64,000 bases of DNA from an uncultured Clostridia bacterium (GCA_934365195.1 CAKRNA010000003.1:1-64000); one strand, 5' to 3'. Positions 8,859-17,730 are shown, counted from the stretch's first letter. The notes: generated by a model not told the origin, from the letters alone. Program-made: numbers and translations.

Positions 8859-8883
8859 AAATACGACAAAAATTGCCGTATTT
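8859..8883 (-). terminator. Terminator of the subtilisin gene
   Basis: AAATACGGCA pairs with TGTCGTATTT (one mismatch) around a 5-nt loop, followed by a T-run on the minus strand. It lies about 100 bp past the protease stop and separates that gene from the pilus-like operon. Confidence 0.7.
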
Positions 8884-8982
8884 GTAAAATCGTTTAACCA
8901 TATTTGATAATTAGTTTTTAATTTTTACAGTAAACACTAGGGGTTTAAGCGGTTTTTTTCTAACCGATAATCGTAGTTAGTT

Positions 8983-10500
8983 TTATTCGGCTGAAATTTT
9001 CTTCTTATTTGCTTGTTTTACTGCCACAAAACCTACAACTAGCATTACCACTATTCCGCCGCCTACACCAAGGCAAATTCCAAGAACGAGCAAGGCGTAA
9101 CTTTTCACCGTAACCGTGTAAGTTTCCACGATAATTCCGTTCACTCTTACCTCTATTATCGTGTTCACGCTAGGCTTAAAAGTGTAACTAGGGCCTACGT
9201 TTTTGGTGTTTACGCCGTTGTTGTACCACTCCGGTTCGCCATCGTATTTTTGGCTTACTCTTAGCGTAATCGTCTTGTTATCGTAGCACTCGATACTCTT
9301 TTTGTACACGTCGTCGGGGATAATCGTGTTCTCCTCGTCTAGTAGTTTATCCAGCATCTTTTTAGCCGCCGCATTATCAAGCAGCAAGTTCTTCTTTCCT
9401 AAACTATTGTTAAAATCAAAGGTGGAAAGCAGGCTTGTATCGGTAATATATTTTTTGATTATTTCGCCGTCTCTAATACCCGTCACGCTCATTAAAAGCG
9501 CAGCAACGCCCGATACGTAAGGGGCAGCCATACTTGTTCCGTTTTTGTATCCATAGCCCTTTGGAGTTGTGGAATTATAGGTAGAACTTACGCCGATAGT
9601 ACTTAAAATTTCAACGCCCGGAGCGGACAAACTAGCAGTTTCTAGGTAGTTACTACTACTCCACCTTCTGCCCTTATCGTCGCTTGCCATAACGGACACT
9701 ACGCCCTCGCAACTAGCAGGATAAAACTTGGTTTTTTCGCCGTCGTTACCTTGCGCCGCCACCACCAAAACGTTTTGACTAATTGCATAATTTATCGCAT
9801 CGATAATCGAATATTTCGTAGACGTATTCACTACGCTTACCTTCTCGTTTACAAAACTTTCCTTCTTTGTTCCAAAAGACAAATTTATCACGTTTGCACC
9901 GTGATTTACCGCATAAATTATAGCGTTAACCACGCTTGTTGCATCAAAATTACAGTTTTTGCCATCTTTTACGCCAGCCTTAAGCGGCATAATTTTTACG
10001 TTAGGAGCAACCGACCTAACTATGCCCGATACGTGTGTTCCGTGCCAGTATTGACTAGCCGTTCCGCCCGTCATCGAGTCGCTAATATCCCCGGTGTACT
10101 TGCCGCCGCTTTTAGCGGTAAAATTCACACCGTTTATATCATCTATTACGCCGTTATTATCGTCGTCTGCACCATTCTTGCTTTCCTTATTATTAGTCCA
10201 CAACGCACCTTTAAAAAACGGCTGATTCACGTCGATACCCGAGTCGATTACGGCAACCACCACCGTGCTACTGCTATTAGCAACGTTGTAGGAGGTTTTA
10301 CCCTTTATATAGTCCCACAAAGACCTAGCGTTTAGTCCGTACTGCTCGCCCTCGGCTAAGTGCCAAGCAGAATAAACGGGGCTATTAAGATTAGCCTCAG
10401 CGTAAGCGTTTATGGTAGAAAAAGGACAACACAAAGCCACCGCTAATATCACGGCAACCATTAAAACGCTAATTAAATTATAGGTTTTTTTTCTATCCAT
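8983..10500 (-). CDS. Membrane-anchored subtilisin-like (S8) serine protease
   Basis: The protein has 505 residues. A signal peptide or anchor (about 10-33) is followed by a peptidase S8 domain with the complete triad: Asp86 (AVIDSGID), His153 (HGTHVSG) and Ser323 (GTSMAAPYVSG), plus oxyanion Asn252 (AAQGNDG). An Asp-rich loop (NGADDDNNGVIDDING) looks calcium-binding. After the catalytic domain comes a small beta domain (about 410-465), then a membrane helix (about 469-494) and a basic tail (KQANKKKISAE). The enzyme should therefore be tethered outside the cell membrane. There is no obvious long propeptide. It follows the sigma/RsgI/lipoprotein genes but has its own promoter that gives almost no leader. 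A role in cleaving a surface sensor such as the neighbouring RsgI-like protein is possible but is inference. Confidence 0.92.
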   Translation of the reverse strand: MDRKKTYNLISVLMVAVILAVALCCPFSTINAYAEANLNSPVYSAWHLAEGEQYGLNARSLWDYIKGKTSYNVANSSSTVVVAVIDSGIDVNQPFFKGALWTNNKESKNGADDDNNGVIDDINGVNFTAKSGGKYTGDISDSMTGGTASQYWHGTHVSGIVRSVAPNVKIMPLKAGVKDGKNCNFDATSVVNAIIYAVNHGANVINLSFGTKKESFVNEKVSVVNTSTKYSIIDAINYAISQNVLVVAAQGNDGEKTKFYPASCEGVVSVMASDDKGRRWSSSNYLETASLSAPGVEILSTIGVSSTYNSTTPKGYGYKNGTSMAAPYVSGVAALLMSVTGIRDGEIIKKYITDTSLLSTFDFNNSLGKKNLLLDNAAAKKMLDKLLDEENTIIPDDVYKKSIECYDNKTITLRVSQKYDGEPEWYNNGVNTKNVGPSYTFKPSVNTIIEVRVNGIIVETYTVTVKSYALLVLGICLGVGGGIVVMLVVGFVAVKQANKKKISAE

Positions 10501-10508
10501 AATATAAA

Positions 10509-10537
10509 ATTATATCATTATTCAACCACCATTGCAA
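10509..10537 (-). promoter_or_regulatory. Promoter of the subtilisin gene, apparently giving a leaderless mRNA
   Basis: TTGCAA (10532-10537), a 17-bp spacer and TATAAT (10509-10514). The ATG lies only 8 bp past the -10 box and no Shine-Dalgarno sequence precedes it, so transcription should begin within a few bases of the start codon. Confidence 0.6.
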
Positions 10538-10605
10538 TAGTGAACGTAAACATAAACGCCTATAATTCACAAAACCCGAATTTTATATTTAGAAACAAAG
10601 ATTAG

Positions 10606-12774
10606 TTACTTGCTAAACAAAACCTGCTCCTTACCATTGCTCCTTACCACTAAATCGTAACCGGGCAAGCCGATTTTTGTTAGAACGCTATCCACTTTTA
10701 CGTAATTGTCGCCGCATGCGATAAAATACTCCCCTTGGTTTAAAAACTCCACCGCCAAGTATCTTTCGCCTTTTAACGTAATCTCCCTTACGTACTCTTT
10801 ATTTAGCCTAGTTTTTTCGTAACTTTCTTTAAACTCGGTCTTGCCCGCCATCACGCCGTCTTTATAGCCTATAATTTCCACGTCTAACTCGCAATTTGAC
10901 AAAATATAATAGTTTATGTCGATATTTTGCACGTTAAACCTTTGATTAAGTAATATTCCGTTTACTTTAACTTCACAATAATCAAACTCACTCTTTAAGT
11001 AAATTACGCCGCTTTCATAGGTAAAATCAATGTTTAACACGTTATTAAAGTAATAGTCAACCGCATCTCTAACTTCGCCATTTTCGGATATTATAGTTAG
11101 TATAATCTTGTTGTTTGCGTTTTTGATTAGATAGTCTGTTAAGTTAAACTTTCTCGTGCCGTTTTTAAGCGGATAATCCACGCCGTTTATATTTAGCACG
11201 CTTTCACAACTTAGGCTAGGTAAACTCCAAACTGCGTACACCTCGTCCTGTTGCTCAACAATTTCAAGCGCCTTTTCACTTGTTGCCACTTCGCCGCTTT
11301 TATTTTCTTTACTCGTACTCACACGGCAACCAGCAAAAGTATTCTTGCTTTCGCTAGCGCTATTTTCATTTACGCTATCGTTTACTACGTCCACGAAAAA
11401 GGTATTTATATATTCGCCGCTAAACCTTACGCTTAATTTACCGTGATATCCCGATAGGTCTATTTCGCTATTTATATCGCTTACGTACACGTAATTTACG
11501 TAAAGTTTTGCGGTTATTCCCTCTACTTTCTCCACTTTCAACACGTTATCATTCACGCTAATTTTCGGGCTGTTTGGCGTGTAGTATTTTACGTAACTAA
11601 CCTTAGCCTCCTCGGATTTTATGCCGTCAACGTCTTTTGTAAAAGCGCTAATATCATTTAATCCATTACTTATTTCAGGGCTAATATCTGCGTAATTTAT
11701 TCCGTTTTTACTACTAAAATCATATTTAACGTTATTTACCACCAAATCAAAATCGGCGGCTTTGTTATCAAACACAAGGTAATATTTTCCGTAGCAAAGC
11801 AAAACGCTAGGGCTAGTAATCTTATTTGGATTTTCCAAAGTAATCACGACGCTTTCGCTTAGATTGTATTTTTCGCTTTTAACGGTCACGGTGTGCTCGC
11901 CTATCTCTTTTACGTAGTCGGTAAGTTTTATCCTATTACCTGCGTTCACAAGGCTATTGTCCACGTAAGTTTCGTAATTAACGTTAGCGTCAACCGTAAC
12001 CTCACGCCCGCTTTTAGTTATTAAAAGTTTCGGCTTTTCGGTTTTAACGTAAACAACGGCGTTACCCTTTACCTCGTACTTATAGTCTAGGTCGCAACTT
12101 ACAAGTTTGTCCTTTTCGTAGTAGCCCACGAACACGTCCTCAAAAGTAAAACAATCTTTCAGTTTGATTTTGTCGCCGTACACAACGCTTTTATCTAGGT
12201 AAGTAGCCTTCCCGTCAAAACTCATCAATTTAAAGTTATAAATATTGCTAAGTTTTATCCCAACTTCGCCACGCATAGACTTACTAAACGTAAAGTCCGC
12301 ATTCCTGCTTACTAGTACGCCGTTAACGTAGTATCCGTCAAAAAAGTAGCCCTCGGGAACTTCAACGTTCACGCAAAATTCACCATTTTCCTTTTCCACC
12401 ACCTCGCACTTAGCGTTAGCGGTAGGGCGAAGCACGACTTTTGGTAGTTCCACCACGCTTTTATCGTACATAACTATTTTATTTTCTTTTAAGTCGTTTG
12501 GAATTTTAATTTTCGTTAAGCAAACCAGCCCGTATTTTTTAAAGGTGATTACGTCGCCTTCGTTTAGCCCGCCCACCTTTATAGTACCGCTTATCGTGGA
12601 CTTAACGCCCGTGTCCACGTCGTTTACCAAAACGGATACGCCACTTATCGGCTTATCCATAAAAAATATTTCGCCCTCGTAAGAATAACCCTTTTCCTTA
12701 CTACATGCCGTAAAACAAAAAATACAAGCACATATAATTAACGTGCTTGCAATAATCTTTTTAATTTTCATCAT
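10606..12774 (-). CDS. Large surface lipoprotein with repeated Ig-like or carbohydrate-binding-like segments
   Basis: The protein has 722 residues with a type II signal peptide: basic start, hydrophobic core and the lipobox FTAC with Cys24 as lipidation site, so it should be tethered on the outer face of the membrane. The first segment (GEIFFMDKPISGVSVLVNDVDTG) resembles a carboxypeptidase-regulatory/PEGA-like domain. The rest is a string of beta-rich segments of roughly 70-90 residues with repeated phrases such as VNGVLV, VNNVKYDF and VNGVDYPL. I do not recognise a catalytic domain. It starts 10 bp after the RsgI-like stop with no clear ribosome site, so translation is probably coupled, making it the third gene of a sigma-antisigma-lipoprotein operon. 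A sensory or wall-binding role would fit this position but is inference. Confidence 0.8.
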   Translation of the reverse strand: MMKIKKIIASTLIICACIFCFTACSKEKGYSYEGEIFFMDKPISGVSVLVNDVDTGVKSTISGTIKVGGLNEGDVITFKKYGLVCLTKIKIPNDLKENKIVMYDKSVVELPKVVLRPTANAKCEVVEKENGEFCVNVEVPEGYFFDGYYVNGVLVSRNADFTFSKSMRGEVGIKLSNIYNFKLMSFDGKATYLDKSVVYGDKIKLKDCFTFEDVFVGYYEKDKLVSCDLDYKYEVKGNAVVYVKTEKPKLLITKSGREVTVDANVNYETYVDNSLVNAGNRIKLTDYVKEIGEHTVTVKSEKYNLSESVVITLENPNKITSPSVLLCYGKYYLVFDNKAADFDLVVNNVKYDFSSKNGINYADISPEISNGLNDISAFTKDVDGIKSEEAKVSYVKYYTPNSPKISVNDNVLKVEKVEGITAKLYVNYVYVSDINSEIDLSGYHGKLSVRFSGEYINTFFVDVVNDSVNENSASESKNTFAGCRVSTSKENKSGEVATSEKALEIVEQQDEVYAVWSLPSLSCESVLNINGVDYPLKNGTRKFNLTDYLIKNANNKIILTIISENGEVRDAVDYYFNNVLNIDFTYESGVIYLKSEFDYCEVKVNGILLNQRFNVQNIDINYYILSNCELDVEIIGYKDGVMAGKTEFKESYEKTRLNKEYVREITLKGERYLAVEFLNQGEYFIACGDNYVKVDSVLTKIGLPGYDLVVRSNGKEQVLFSK

Positions 12775-12784
12775 TTGTAATTTA

Positions 12785-14056
12785 TTAACTTAATATGAAG
12801 AATGAACCTCCGTCGTTATATCCTTTCTTCCCTTTGTCCTGCCCTTCATTTTCGCTATTATCCTCACTCGGCGACATACCAAGTATGCCGTTCACCCAAG
12901 CGTGAAGTTCTCCTATCACCTCGTCGCTAACCCCCTCAATAGTGGTTTTTAACTCCTCGATTGCCTTATTAAGTTCAGCCAACTTATTTTTAAAATACAA
13001 GTTTATCGACAGCAGATTTTGATAGTAAATTTTATCAAGTTCCACGCCAACTCCCCCTATTATAGTAGTAATAAGTCCGCTTGTTTTGTCGCTAATATAT
13101 TTATCCAAGTCCTCGTTCACTTTGCCTGCATTGTCTTTTAGATAATCGCTGTATCCAACTTCGTCTTTAAGCGCCGTGTAGATTACCTCAAAAATCTTTT
13201 TAGAGGTGCTATCGCTGTTATCTGCGTTAATAATTCTTGCGTAAAGCGTGCTTACTCTTACGTTTTTGTTGTCTTTAACAAACTTCTTAAACTCGTCAGA
13301 GTCTTCGAATTTCGAAGTGAACACGTTGTAGATGTTATTCTTGGCAATATACACACTTTTAATTAGGTTATATTTACTTAAAGTAATGCCATATTCATTA
13401 TATATCTTATCGTAATCTCTCTTAACCTCGCTGTCTGCCACAACCAACGCATACAAATTGCGGTTTTTAAAGAAAGATTTTACGCTATTAGACACGTCTT
13501 TTGCGGCTTGATTGCTCTTTTCGGCGCTATAATCGTCGTTTACAACGCCAACACGTACTGCGTTTTTGCTCTTTTCGTTTTCAGCATTGCCGTACACCAA
13601 GTAGCCCGACCTTAAACAACTATCCAACACGGCGTCAATCACTCTGTTTACGTCGCCACCTTTCAGGCTCGATAGGTTGCTAATTCCGGCAAGTACAACA
13701 CCGCCTTCCTTATTGTTGTTTACAACGTCCTCCACTTTGCCGTTCACGACTTTAATCGTAACCGAAGGGTTTACGTCCACCGTAACGTAGCAAACGTTAG
13801 GAGCGCCACCACCGTTTTGGTTAGGGATAACTATGCCAAGCGTAGTGCACACGGCAATAATACAGCACGCACAAACAAGGCTTACAAACGCACGCTTTTT
13901 GGTAACGCTTACGTTTTTCTTAGCGGCACTTTGAACAGGCGAATTGCTTGCGAAAATAGGCGTCTTTTTCGCCTTATCCTTAACGTCAGGAACTTCAATC
14001 TTGTCCACAGCGTCTTTTAAAAGTTTATTAAGTTTTCGATTAGTCAATCTACTCAT
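12785..14056 (-). CDS. RsgI-like transmembrane anti-sigma factor
   Basis: The protein has 423 residues from the ATG at 14056, which has AAGGTGAG just upstream; a GTG three codons earlier is less well placed. A cytoplasmic N-terminus (about 55 residues) precedes one membrane helix (about 56-77). Immediately outside lies the hallmark segment YVTVDVNPSVTIKV of RsgI-type anti-sigma factors. The extracellular part continues with helical, Lys/Asp-rich sequence and ends in a low-complexity tail (SEDNSENEGQDKGKK). RsgI proteins hold their sigma factor at the membrane until an outside signal releases it. The gene overlaps the sigma gene by 8 bp, the expected arrangement. Confidence 0.85.
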   Translation of the reverse strand: MSRLTNRKLNKLLKDAVDKIEVPDVKDKAKKTPIFASNSPVQSAAKKNVSVTKKRAFVSLVCACCIIAVCTTLGIVIPNQNGGGAPNVCYVTVDVNPSVTIKVVNGKVEDVVNNNKEGGVVLAGISNLSSLKGGDVNRVIDAVLDSCLRSGYLVYGNAENEKSKNAVRVGVVNDDYSAEKSNQAAKDVSNSVKSFFKNRNLYALVVADSEVKRDYDKIYNEYGITLSKYNLIKSVYIAKNNIYNVFTSKFEDSDEFKKFVKDNKNVRVSTLYARIINADNSDSTSKKIFEVIYTALKDEVGYSDYLKDNAGKVNEDLDKYISDKTSGLITTIIGGVGVELDKIYYQNLLSINLYFKNKLAELNKAIEELKTTIEGVSDEVIGELHAWVNGILGMSPSEDNSENEGQDKGKKGYNDGGSFFILS

Positions 14057-14603
14057 CAAACTCACCTTCTAGTGCCTTCCTTAGTTTTTTTAGGCTGTTG
14101 TGATATATCCATAGCGTGTTGCTAAGCGATAAATCCAAAACTTTTGCTATATCTTTATGTTTCATACCCTTCATAGTGTGAAGTAGCACGATATTTCTTT
14201 CTCTTTCGGTGAGTACCTCAAACGCCTTTTTCAGTATTTGTTGGTTTTCGATAGCCTCCAAGTTCTTGTCCTCGTACGGCTTTTGCATAGTCGGTTCGGA
14301 AAAATCGGTAGGTACGTCTCGTTTTGACTTGTTGTATTCGTTTATCGACAGCGATTTTGCAATCGTCAGTATCCAAGCAAGCGGATTAGTGTTCGGCACG
14401 TACTGGCTAATGCTGGTGCGAACCTTGATAAAGGTGCTTTGCATTACGTCCTCCGCCTTGTAACTATCCTTTAATATAGAAAAACAGAGTATATACACCG
14501 ACCTCTTCGTCATCTCATATACCCTATCGAAAGCACGCTCGTCACCCTGCTGCAACAATATTAAGTTTTCATCAAGCAATGCCTTGCTAATTTTCTCGCC
14601 CAT
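14049..14603 (-). CDS. ECF-type RNA polymerase sigma factor
   Basis: The protein has 184 residues. Region 2 (about 10-85) contains the helix YKAEDVMQSTFIKVRTS and NPLAWILTIAKSLSINEYNKSKR; region 4 (about 125-180) has LTERERNIVLLHTMKGMKHKDIAKVLDLS with the helix-turn-helix. No regions 1 or 3 are present, as expected for extracytoplasmic-function sigma factors. It heads an operon with the RsgI-like anti-sigma factor and the lipoprotein. There is no ribosome-binding site before the ATG, and a sigma-A-like promoter lies 7 bp away, so the mRNA is probably leaderless. Target promoters are unknown. Confidence 0.93.
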   Translation of the reverse strand: MGEKISKALLDENLILLQQGDERAFDRVYEMTKRSVYILCFSILKDSYKAEDVMQSTFIKVRTSISQYVPNTNPLAWILTIAKSLSINEYNKSKRDVPTDFSEPTMQKPYEDKNLEAIENQQILKKAFEVLTERERNIVLLHTMKGMKHKDIAKVLDLSLSNTLWIYHNSLKKLRKALEGEFDE

Positions 14604-14610
14604 GTAAAAT

Positions 14611-14639
14611 ATTTTACTACAAACCCAAATATTTGTCTA
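14611..14639 (-). promoter_or_regulatory. Promoter of the ECF sigma operon, apparently leaderless
   Basis: TAGACA (14634-14639), a 17-bp spacer and TAAAAT (14611-14616), with the ATG 7 bp beyond the -10 box. No Shine-Dalgarno sequence is present. Confidence 0.5.
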
Positions 14640-14656
14640 TGGTTTTCACAAGGTTA

Positions 14657-14676
14657 GGCTCGCCCGTCAGCGAGCC
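14657..14676. other. GC-rich hairpin between the peptidoglycan-binding operon and the sigma operon
   Basis: GGCTCGC pairs perfectly with GCGAGCC around CCGTCA. There is no T-run after it on the minus strand, so it is not a standard terminator. It may be a weak terminator or an RNA-processing barrier for the upstream operon. Confidence 0.5.
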
Positions 14677-14782
14677 ACCTAATGAAAAAATATAGGGATT
14701 TGAGATTATACACATAAAACAAACTAAGGGTGCGTTTTATTAGTAAAATTAGAAAAAATTTTTATTTTTTTAATATTTTTTA

Positions 14783-15274
14783 TCAAAAATCCACTTTTAA
14801 CACCGAAAACAGCCCTTTTATCACCTTATTACTAAGGATTTTATCCTCGTTTTGTTGCAAAAATCGTTGCACGTTAGCCACGGCATTTACGGTTTCTTCG
14901 TCCATAACCGAAGTTACGTTAATCGGTTTATGACCACTAAACTTTTCGGAAAAGATATTATAGGTGCTTTGAAAAAACGCAACGTACGGGCTTTTATCCC
15001 CCTTTACGTACACCCTAGAATTATCCCAAAACGTCGGCAAATCCTCATAACTACTCGCTATTTTTTCGTATTTTTCGCTAATTAGTTGGTACGTTTCGCC
15101 GTCTATTTCGCCGTTTACCTTTAAATTAAACTGCTTTTGAAAATCCTCCACCGCCTTTTTTGTCGCACTATCAAAAAGCCCCGTTATCGCCACTTTTTCA
15201 ATAGGATAAAAGCAAGAAAGTTTTCTTAAACACAGTTGCATATAGGTTACTGGCTTACCCCTCAAATTATCCAT
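14783..15274 (-). CDS. Peptidoglycan-binding domain protein
   Basis: The protein has 163 residues and no signal peptide. It contains PG_binding_1-type helices: TYMQLCLRKL...GLFDSATKKAVEDFQKQFNL (about 10-50) followed by GEIDGETYQLI, and a second, weaker copy near the C-terminus (VMDEETVNAVANVQRFLQQN). The ATG directly abuts the stop codon of the preceding gene, so it is translated with the SpoIID-like protein as the last gene of a three-gene operon. It probably helps the larger protein attach to the wall or spore cortex. Lack of a visible export signal leaves its location open. Confidence 0.8.
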   Translation of the reverse strand: MDNLRGKPVTYMQLCLRKLSCFYPIEKVAITGLFDSATKKAVEDFQKQFNLKVNGEIDGETYQLISEKYEKIASSYEDLPTFWDNSRVYVKGDKSPYVAFFQSTYNIFSEKFSGHKPINVTSVMDEETVNAVANVQRFLQQNEDKILSNKVIKGLFSVLKVDF

Positions 15275-16693
15275 TTAATCCCCCTTATCGCTTACGCCAA
15301 GTTTCAAAGTGTATGCAGGCGACTGACTTTTTTGGTTGTTAAAAACAGCCGTCGCATTGTAATATTGCTGATTTAATTCGTTCCAAGTCCTCTCGTCCAC
15401 GCTAGCGGATACAGGCAAGTCGTAGGCAAGTTGAAACCTATTTACAGAGTTACCCGTCGCTGCGTCGAAAAATCCGTTCACCGTAACAGGTAAAGCCGTA
15501 TTAAACGCTTTAAATACTGCGTTTAACAAGGTTTGTACGTAAGTTACGTTCTCGCCGCTATCCCACATTTTGATTATTTTGTTCGGGTAAGGCTTTGTGT
15601 TACTAACGATGTAAGTTAGGTTTAGTATATCGGTTTTGTACACTCCCAGCACCACATCGTACATCTCGTTCCAAGTGGCTTTGCCCACTATTCCGTCCAC
15701 GTTAAGCCCTTTGTACTGCTGAAAATTCTTCACTGCATTCAAGGTCTCCACGCCAAAAATTCCGTCTATAGGGATAGAACTTAATTGCCCCGTATTTTCG
15801 GCAATCACGTTGATAAAATACTGGATAATTTGCACGTTTCTGCCCCTATCTCCAAAACGAATTGCTTCGGGATAGGTCAAGGACACCCCGTAGAATTTTT
15901 GTCCCAAAGAGTTCAGTTCGTTCAGCCTATTCAACCCCACGTACAGCCTAACCAGTTCGTACCATGTGGACTTACCTATTATGCCGTCGGGGTTAAGTTC
16001 GAACACGGACTGAAATTTTTTCACCGCTTTTTCGGTATTTATTCCAAACTTACTATCCACCGAAAGTTTTGGAATGGAAGGATATGCGTTACTTACAACG
16101 TTCAACATAATTTGCGCATATTGTACGCCAAGCCCCGCATTGCCTCTTTTTAGCACGCCGGGATAACTATATTTCAAGTCCCTAATAGGTGCGTTGTACA
16201 CCAGTTCGATATCGTAGCCGTAGTAGGAATATAAAATATCCAAATAGTTGCTACCACCCCTTGCCATATACTCGCTGCCCCATTGCGACAGCCCGTTACA
16301 AGTCACCGTTGTGCCGTTGCAAAACTTGGTTGCAAGAGGCTCGATATTGCCCTTGCGCCTTACGTACACGTAAAAAAAGTCGTCCACTATCTTGCTGATA
16401 TTATCAAAAATATTCCTATCTTTTACGTATTTTTGGTCAATAGCGGTAGAACTGGTTATGTCAAAATTTTTGCCACGGGAAGGGTAAAACTCGGTGTAAA
16501 TTCTGTTTAGCGCAAACGATATCACCGCCAAGGTGTTTGCAACTATTGCGTTGTAATTCCAAGTTGGATAAATCTCGCTGCTTACCACGTTTTTTACGTA
16601 GTCCACAAAAGGCACGGTTATATTCTCGGCAGGTCTATCGGGAGAGCCAAGGTGCACTACTATTGAGTTAGGTATAATCGGTATCGCTTTCAT
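15275..16693 (-). CDS. SpoIID/LytB-like domain fused to three peptidoglycan-binding repeats
   Basis: The protein has 472 residues. Residues 28-165 match the SpoIID pattern: YVKNVVSSEIYPTW with Glu40 at the position of the catalytic acid of SpoIID lytic transglycosylases, an ANTLAVISFALNRIYTEFY helix, and a later GLSQWGSEYMARGG motif. Three PG_binding_1 modules follow at about 180-250, 275-345 and 375-445, each with the pattern DGIxGxxTxxAVxxFQ and WNEL/WYEL. SpoIID cuts glycan strands lacking side peptides during engulfment; a related wall or cortex role is inferred. No signal peptide is seen, unlike true SpoIID. It follows a 124-residue protein by 8 bp. Confidence 0.8.
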   Translation of the reverse strand: MKAIPIIPNSIVVHLGSPDRPAENITVPFVDYVKNVVSSEIYPTWNYNAIVANTLAVISFALNRIYTEFYPSRGKNFDITSSTAIDQKYVKDRNIFDNISKIVDDFFYVYVRRKGNIEPLATKFCNGTTVTCNGLSQWGSEYMARGGSNYLDILYSYYGYDIELVYNAPIRDLKYSYPGVLKRGNAGLGVQYAQIMLNVVSNAYPSIPKLSVDSKFGINTEKAVKKFQSVFELNPDGIIGKSTWYELVRLYVGLNRLNELNSLGQKFYGVSLTYPEAIRFGDRGRNVQIIQYFINVIAENTGQLSSIPIDGIFGVETLNAVKNFQQYKGLNVDGIVGKATWNEMYDVVLGVYKTDILNLTYIVSNTKPYPNKIIKMWDSGENVTYVQTLLNAVFKAFNTALPVTVNGFFDAATGNSVNRFQLAYDLPVSASVDERTWNELNQQYYNATAVFNNQKSQSPAYTLKLGVSDKGD

Positions 16694-16701
16694 ACTACCT
16701 C

Positions 16702-17076
16702 CTACAAATTCTGCGGTGGAATTTCCACCACTTCGGTATTATCACCATCGTAGTTTTCCGGAAGTGGTATCATCATAATATTTTGTATCGACGTGTTCCC
16801 ACCAAATATCTGCACGCCGTTTATTAGTAGGTTAAAATACCCCTGCTTTCTTGCGTAAATCGACACGCTCCTAAACGCCGGCAAATTCGTATCGGGCGAA
16901 AGCGAATTGTTTCTGTCTGGAGCATCTATTTCCACCACCTCGGTTTTGCCGTCCTTTTTCGACGTAAGTTTTGCAATCAGCGTAGTTTTTTCCACGTTAG
17001 TTACGTATATCTCGGCGTCCTCAAGTGGTAGTACCGCCGTCGTCGTGTAAGTAAAAATAACTAAACGTCCTTTCAT
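16702..17076 (-). CDS. Small carboxypeptidase-regulatory-like beta-sandwich protein
   Basis: The protein has 124 residues, starts behind GAGGTAACT, and has no signal peptide. The sequence reads as one beta-sandwich of the carboxypeptidase-regulatory/CnaB type: PLEDAEIYVTN, a VVEIDAPD strand, then FRSVSIYARKQGYFNLLINGVQIF and a strand near IMMIPLPENY. It is the first gene of the operon with the SpoIID-like protein and the peptidoglycan-binding protein. A structural or targeting role in the wall or spore is inferred from this company; nothing catalytic is visible. Confidence 0.7.
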   Translation of the reverse strand: MKGRLVIFTYTTTAVLPLEDAEIYVTNVEKTTLIAKLTSKKDGKTEVVEIDAPDRNNSLSPDTNLPAFRSVSIYARKQGYFNLLINGVQIFGGNTSIQNIMMIPLPENYDGDNTEVVEIPPQNL

Positions 17077-17283
17077 AGTTACCTCGCAAATTTATTCCAT
17101 ACATAGTATGCACCGCCCCATTTTATTGCGACAGAACCATAGCCACTTTTACCGCCATTTTTCTCACCTCGCCTCAATCCACTTCGTTTACACCTCTTTT
17201 CTCACCTCACCACAATTCTATACTTGTTCCGCCTCTCGCCCCACTTCTTGACAAGTTTCCCCTTTTCTTCTTCCCTATAAAAA

Positions 17284-17469
17284 ACGGCCCCACTGCGCAA
17301 GGGGGCTGCCAGCACGCTGGCTGGGGGATTGTCTTACACATTTTCTCAAACTCAACTTTTTCCTACTCACAACGATAATTTAATTGCACTTTTTCTCAAT
17401 TTATTATCTTTCCTTATTTCACAATCCCTCCGTCGCTTTGCGACACCTCCCTTTGCACAAGGGAGGCTC
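17284..17469 (+). repeat. Palindrome-ended intergenic repeat, copy C
   Basis: About 186 bp with the same left end (ACGGCCCCACTGCGCAAGGG, then GCTGCCAGC), the CTGGCTGGGGGATTGTCTTAC stretch, an AT-rich centre, ACAATCCCTCCG and the terminal CCTCCCTTTGC...GGGAGGCT hairpin. The left 50 bp match copy A nearly base for base. Confidence 0.8.
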
Positions 17470-17664
17470 AATAGGATAAAATAAATCTTTTTTTAGCACA
17501 AGGAAGGCTAAGTTTAGATTGACTAAAATCTTTCTTTTACACAAAACGCAATTCACCTTATTTTGCCCTCTTGCCTCTTACTAATCACATCTCTATCATT
17601 GTTCCGCCTTTTGCCTTTGCCATTTCTCTTACTAACCGACTAAAAACCCGTCCACCACTAATCC

Positions 17665-17707
17665 CTCTTCCTCTTCCTCTTCCTCTTCCTCTTCCTCTTC
17701 CTCTTCC
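17665..17707 (+). repeat. Hexanucleotide tract (CTCTTC)7
   Basis: Seven perfect CTCTTC copies plus one base, between repeat copies C and D. A tract of this kind can change length by slippage; no gene reads through it. Confidence 0.95.
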
Positions 17708-17730
17708 AAACTTACAAATATACACAAAAA

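Noticed and set aside
14657..14676. Intrinsic terminator of the peptidoglycan-binding operon
   Set aside because: The stem is perfect, but no T-run follows on the coding strand; it is listed only as a hairpin.
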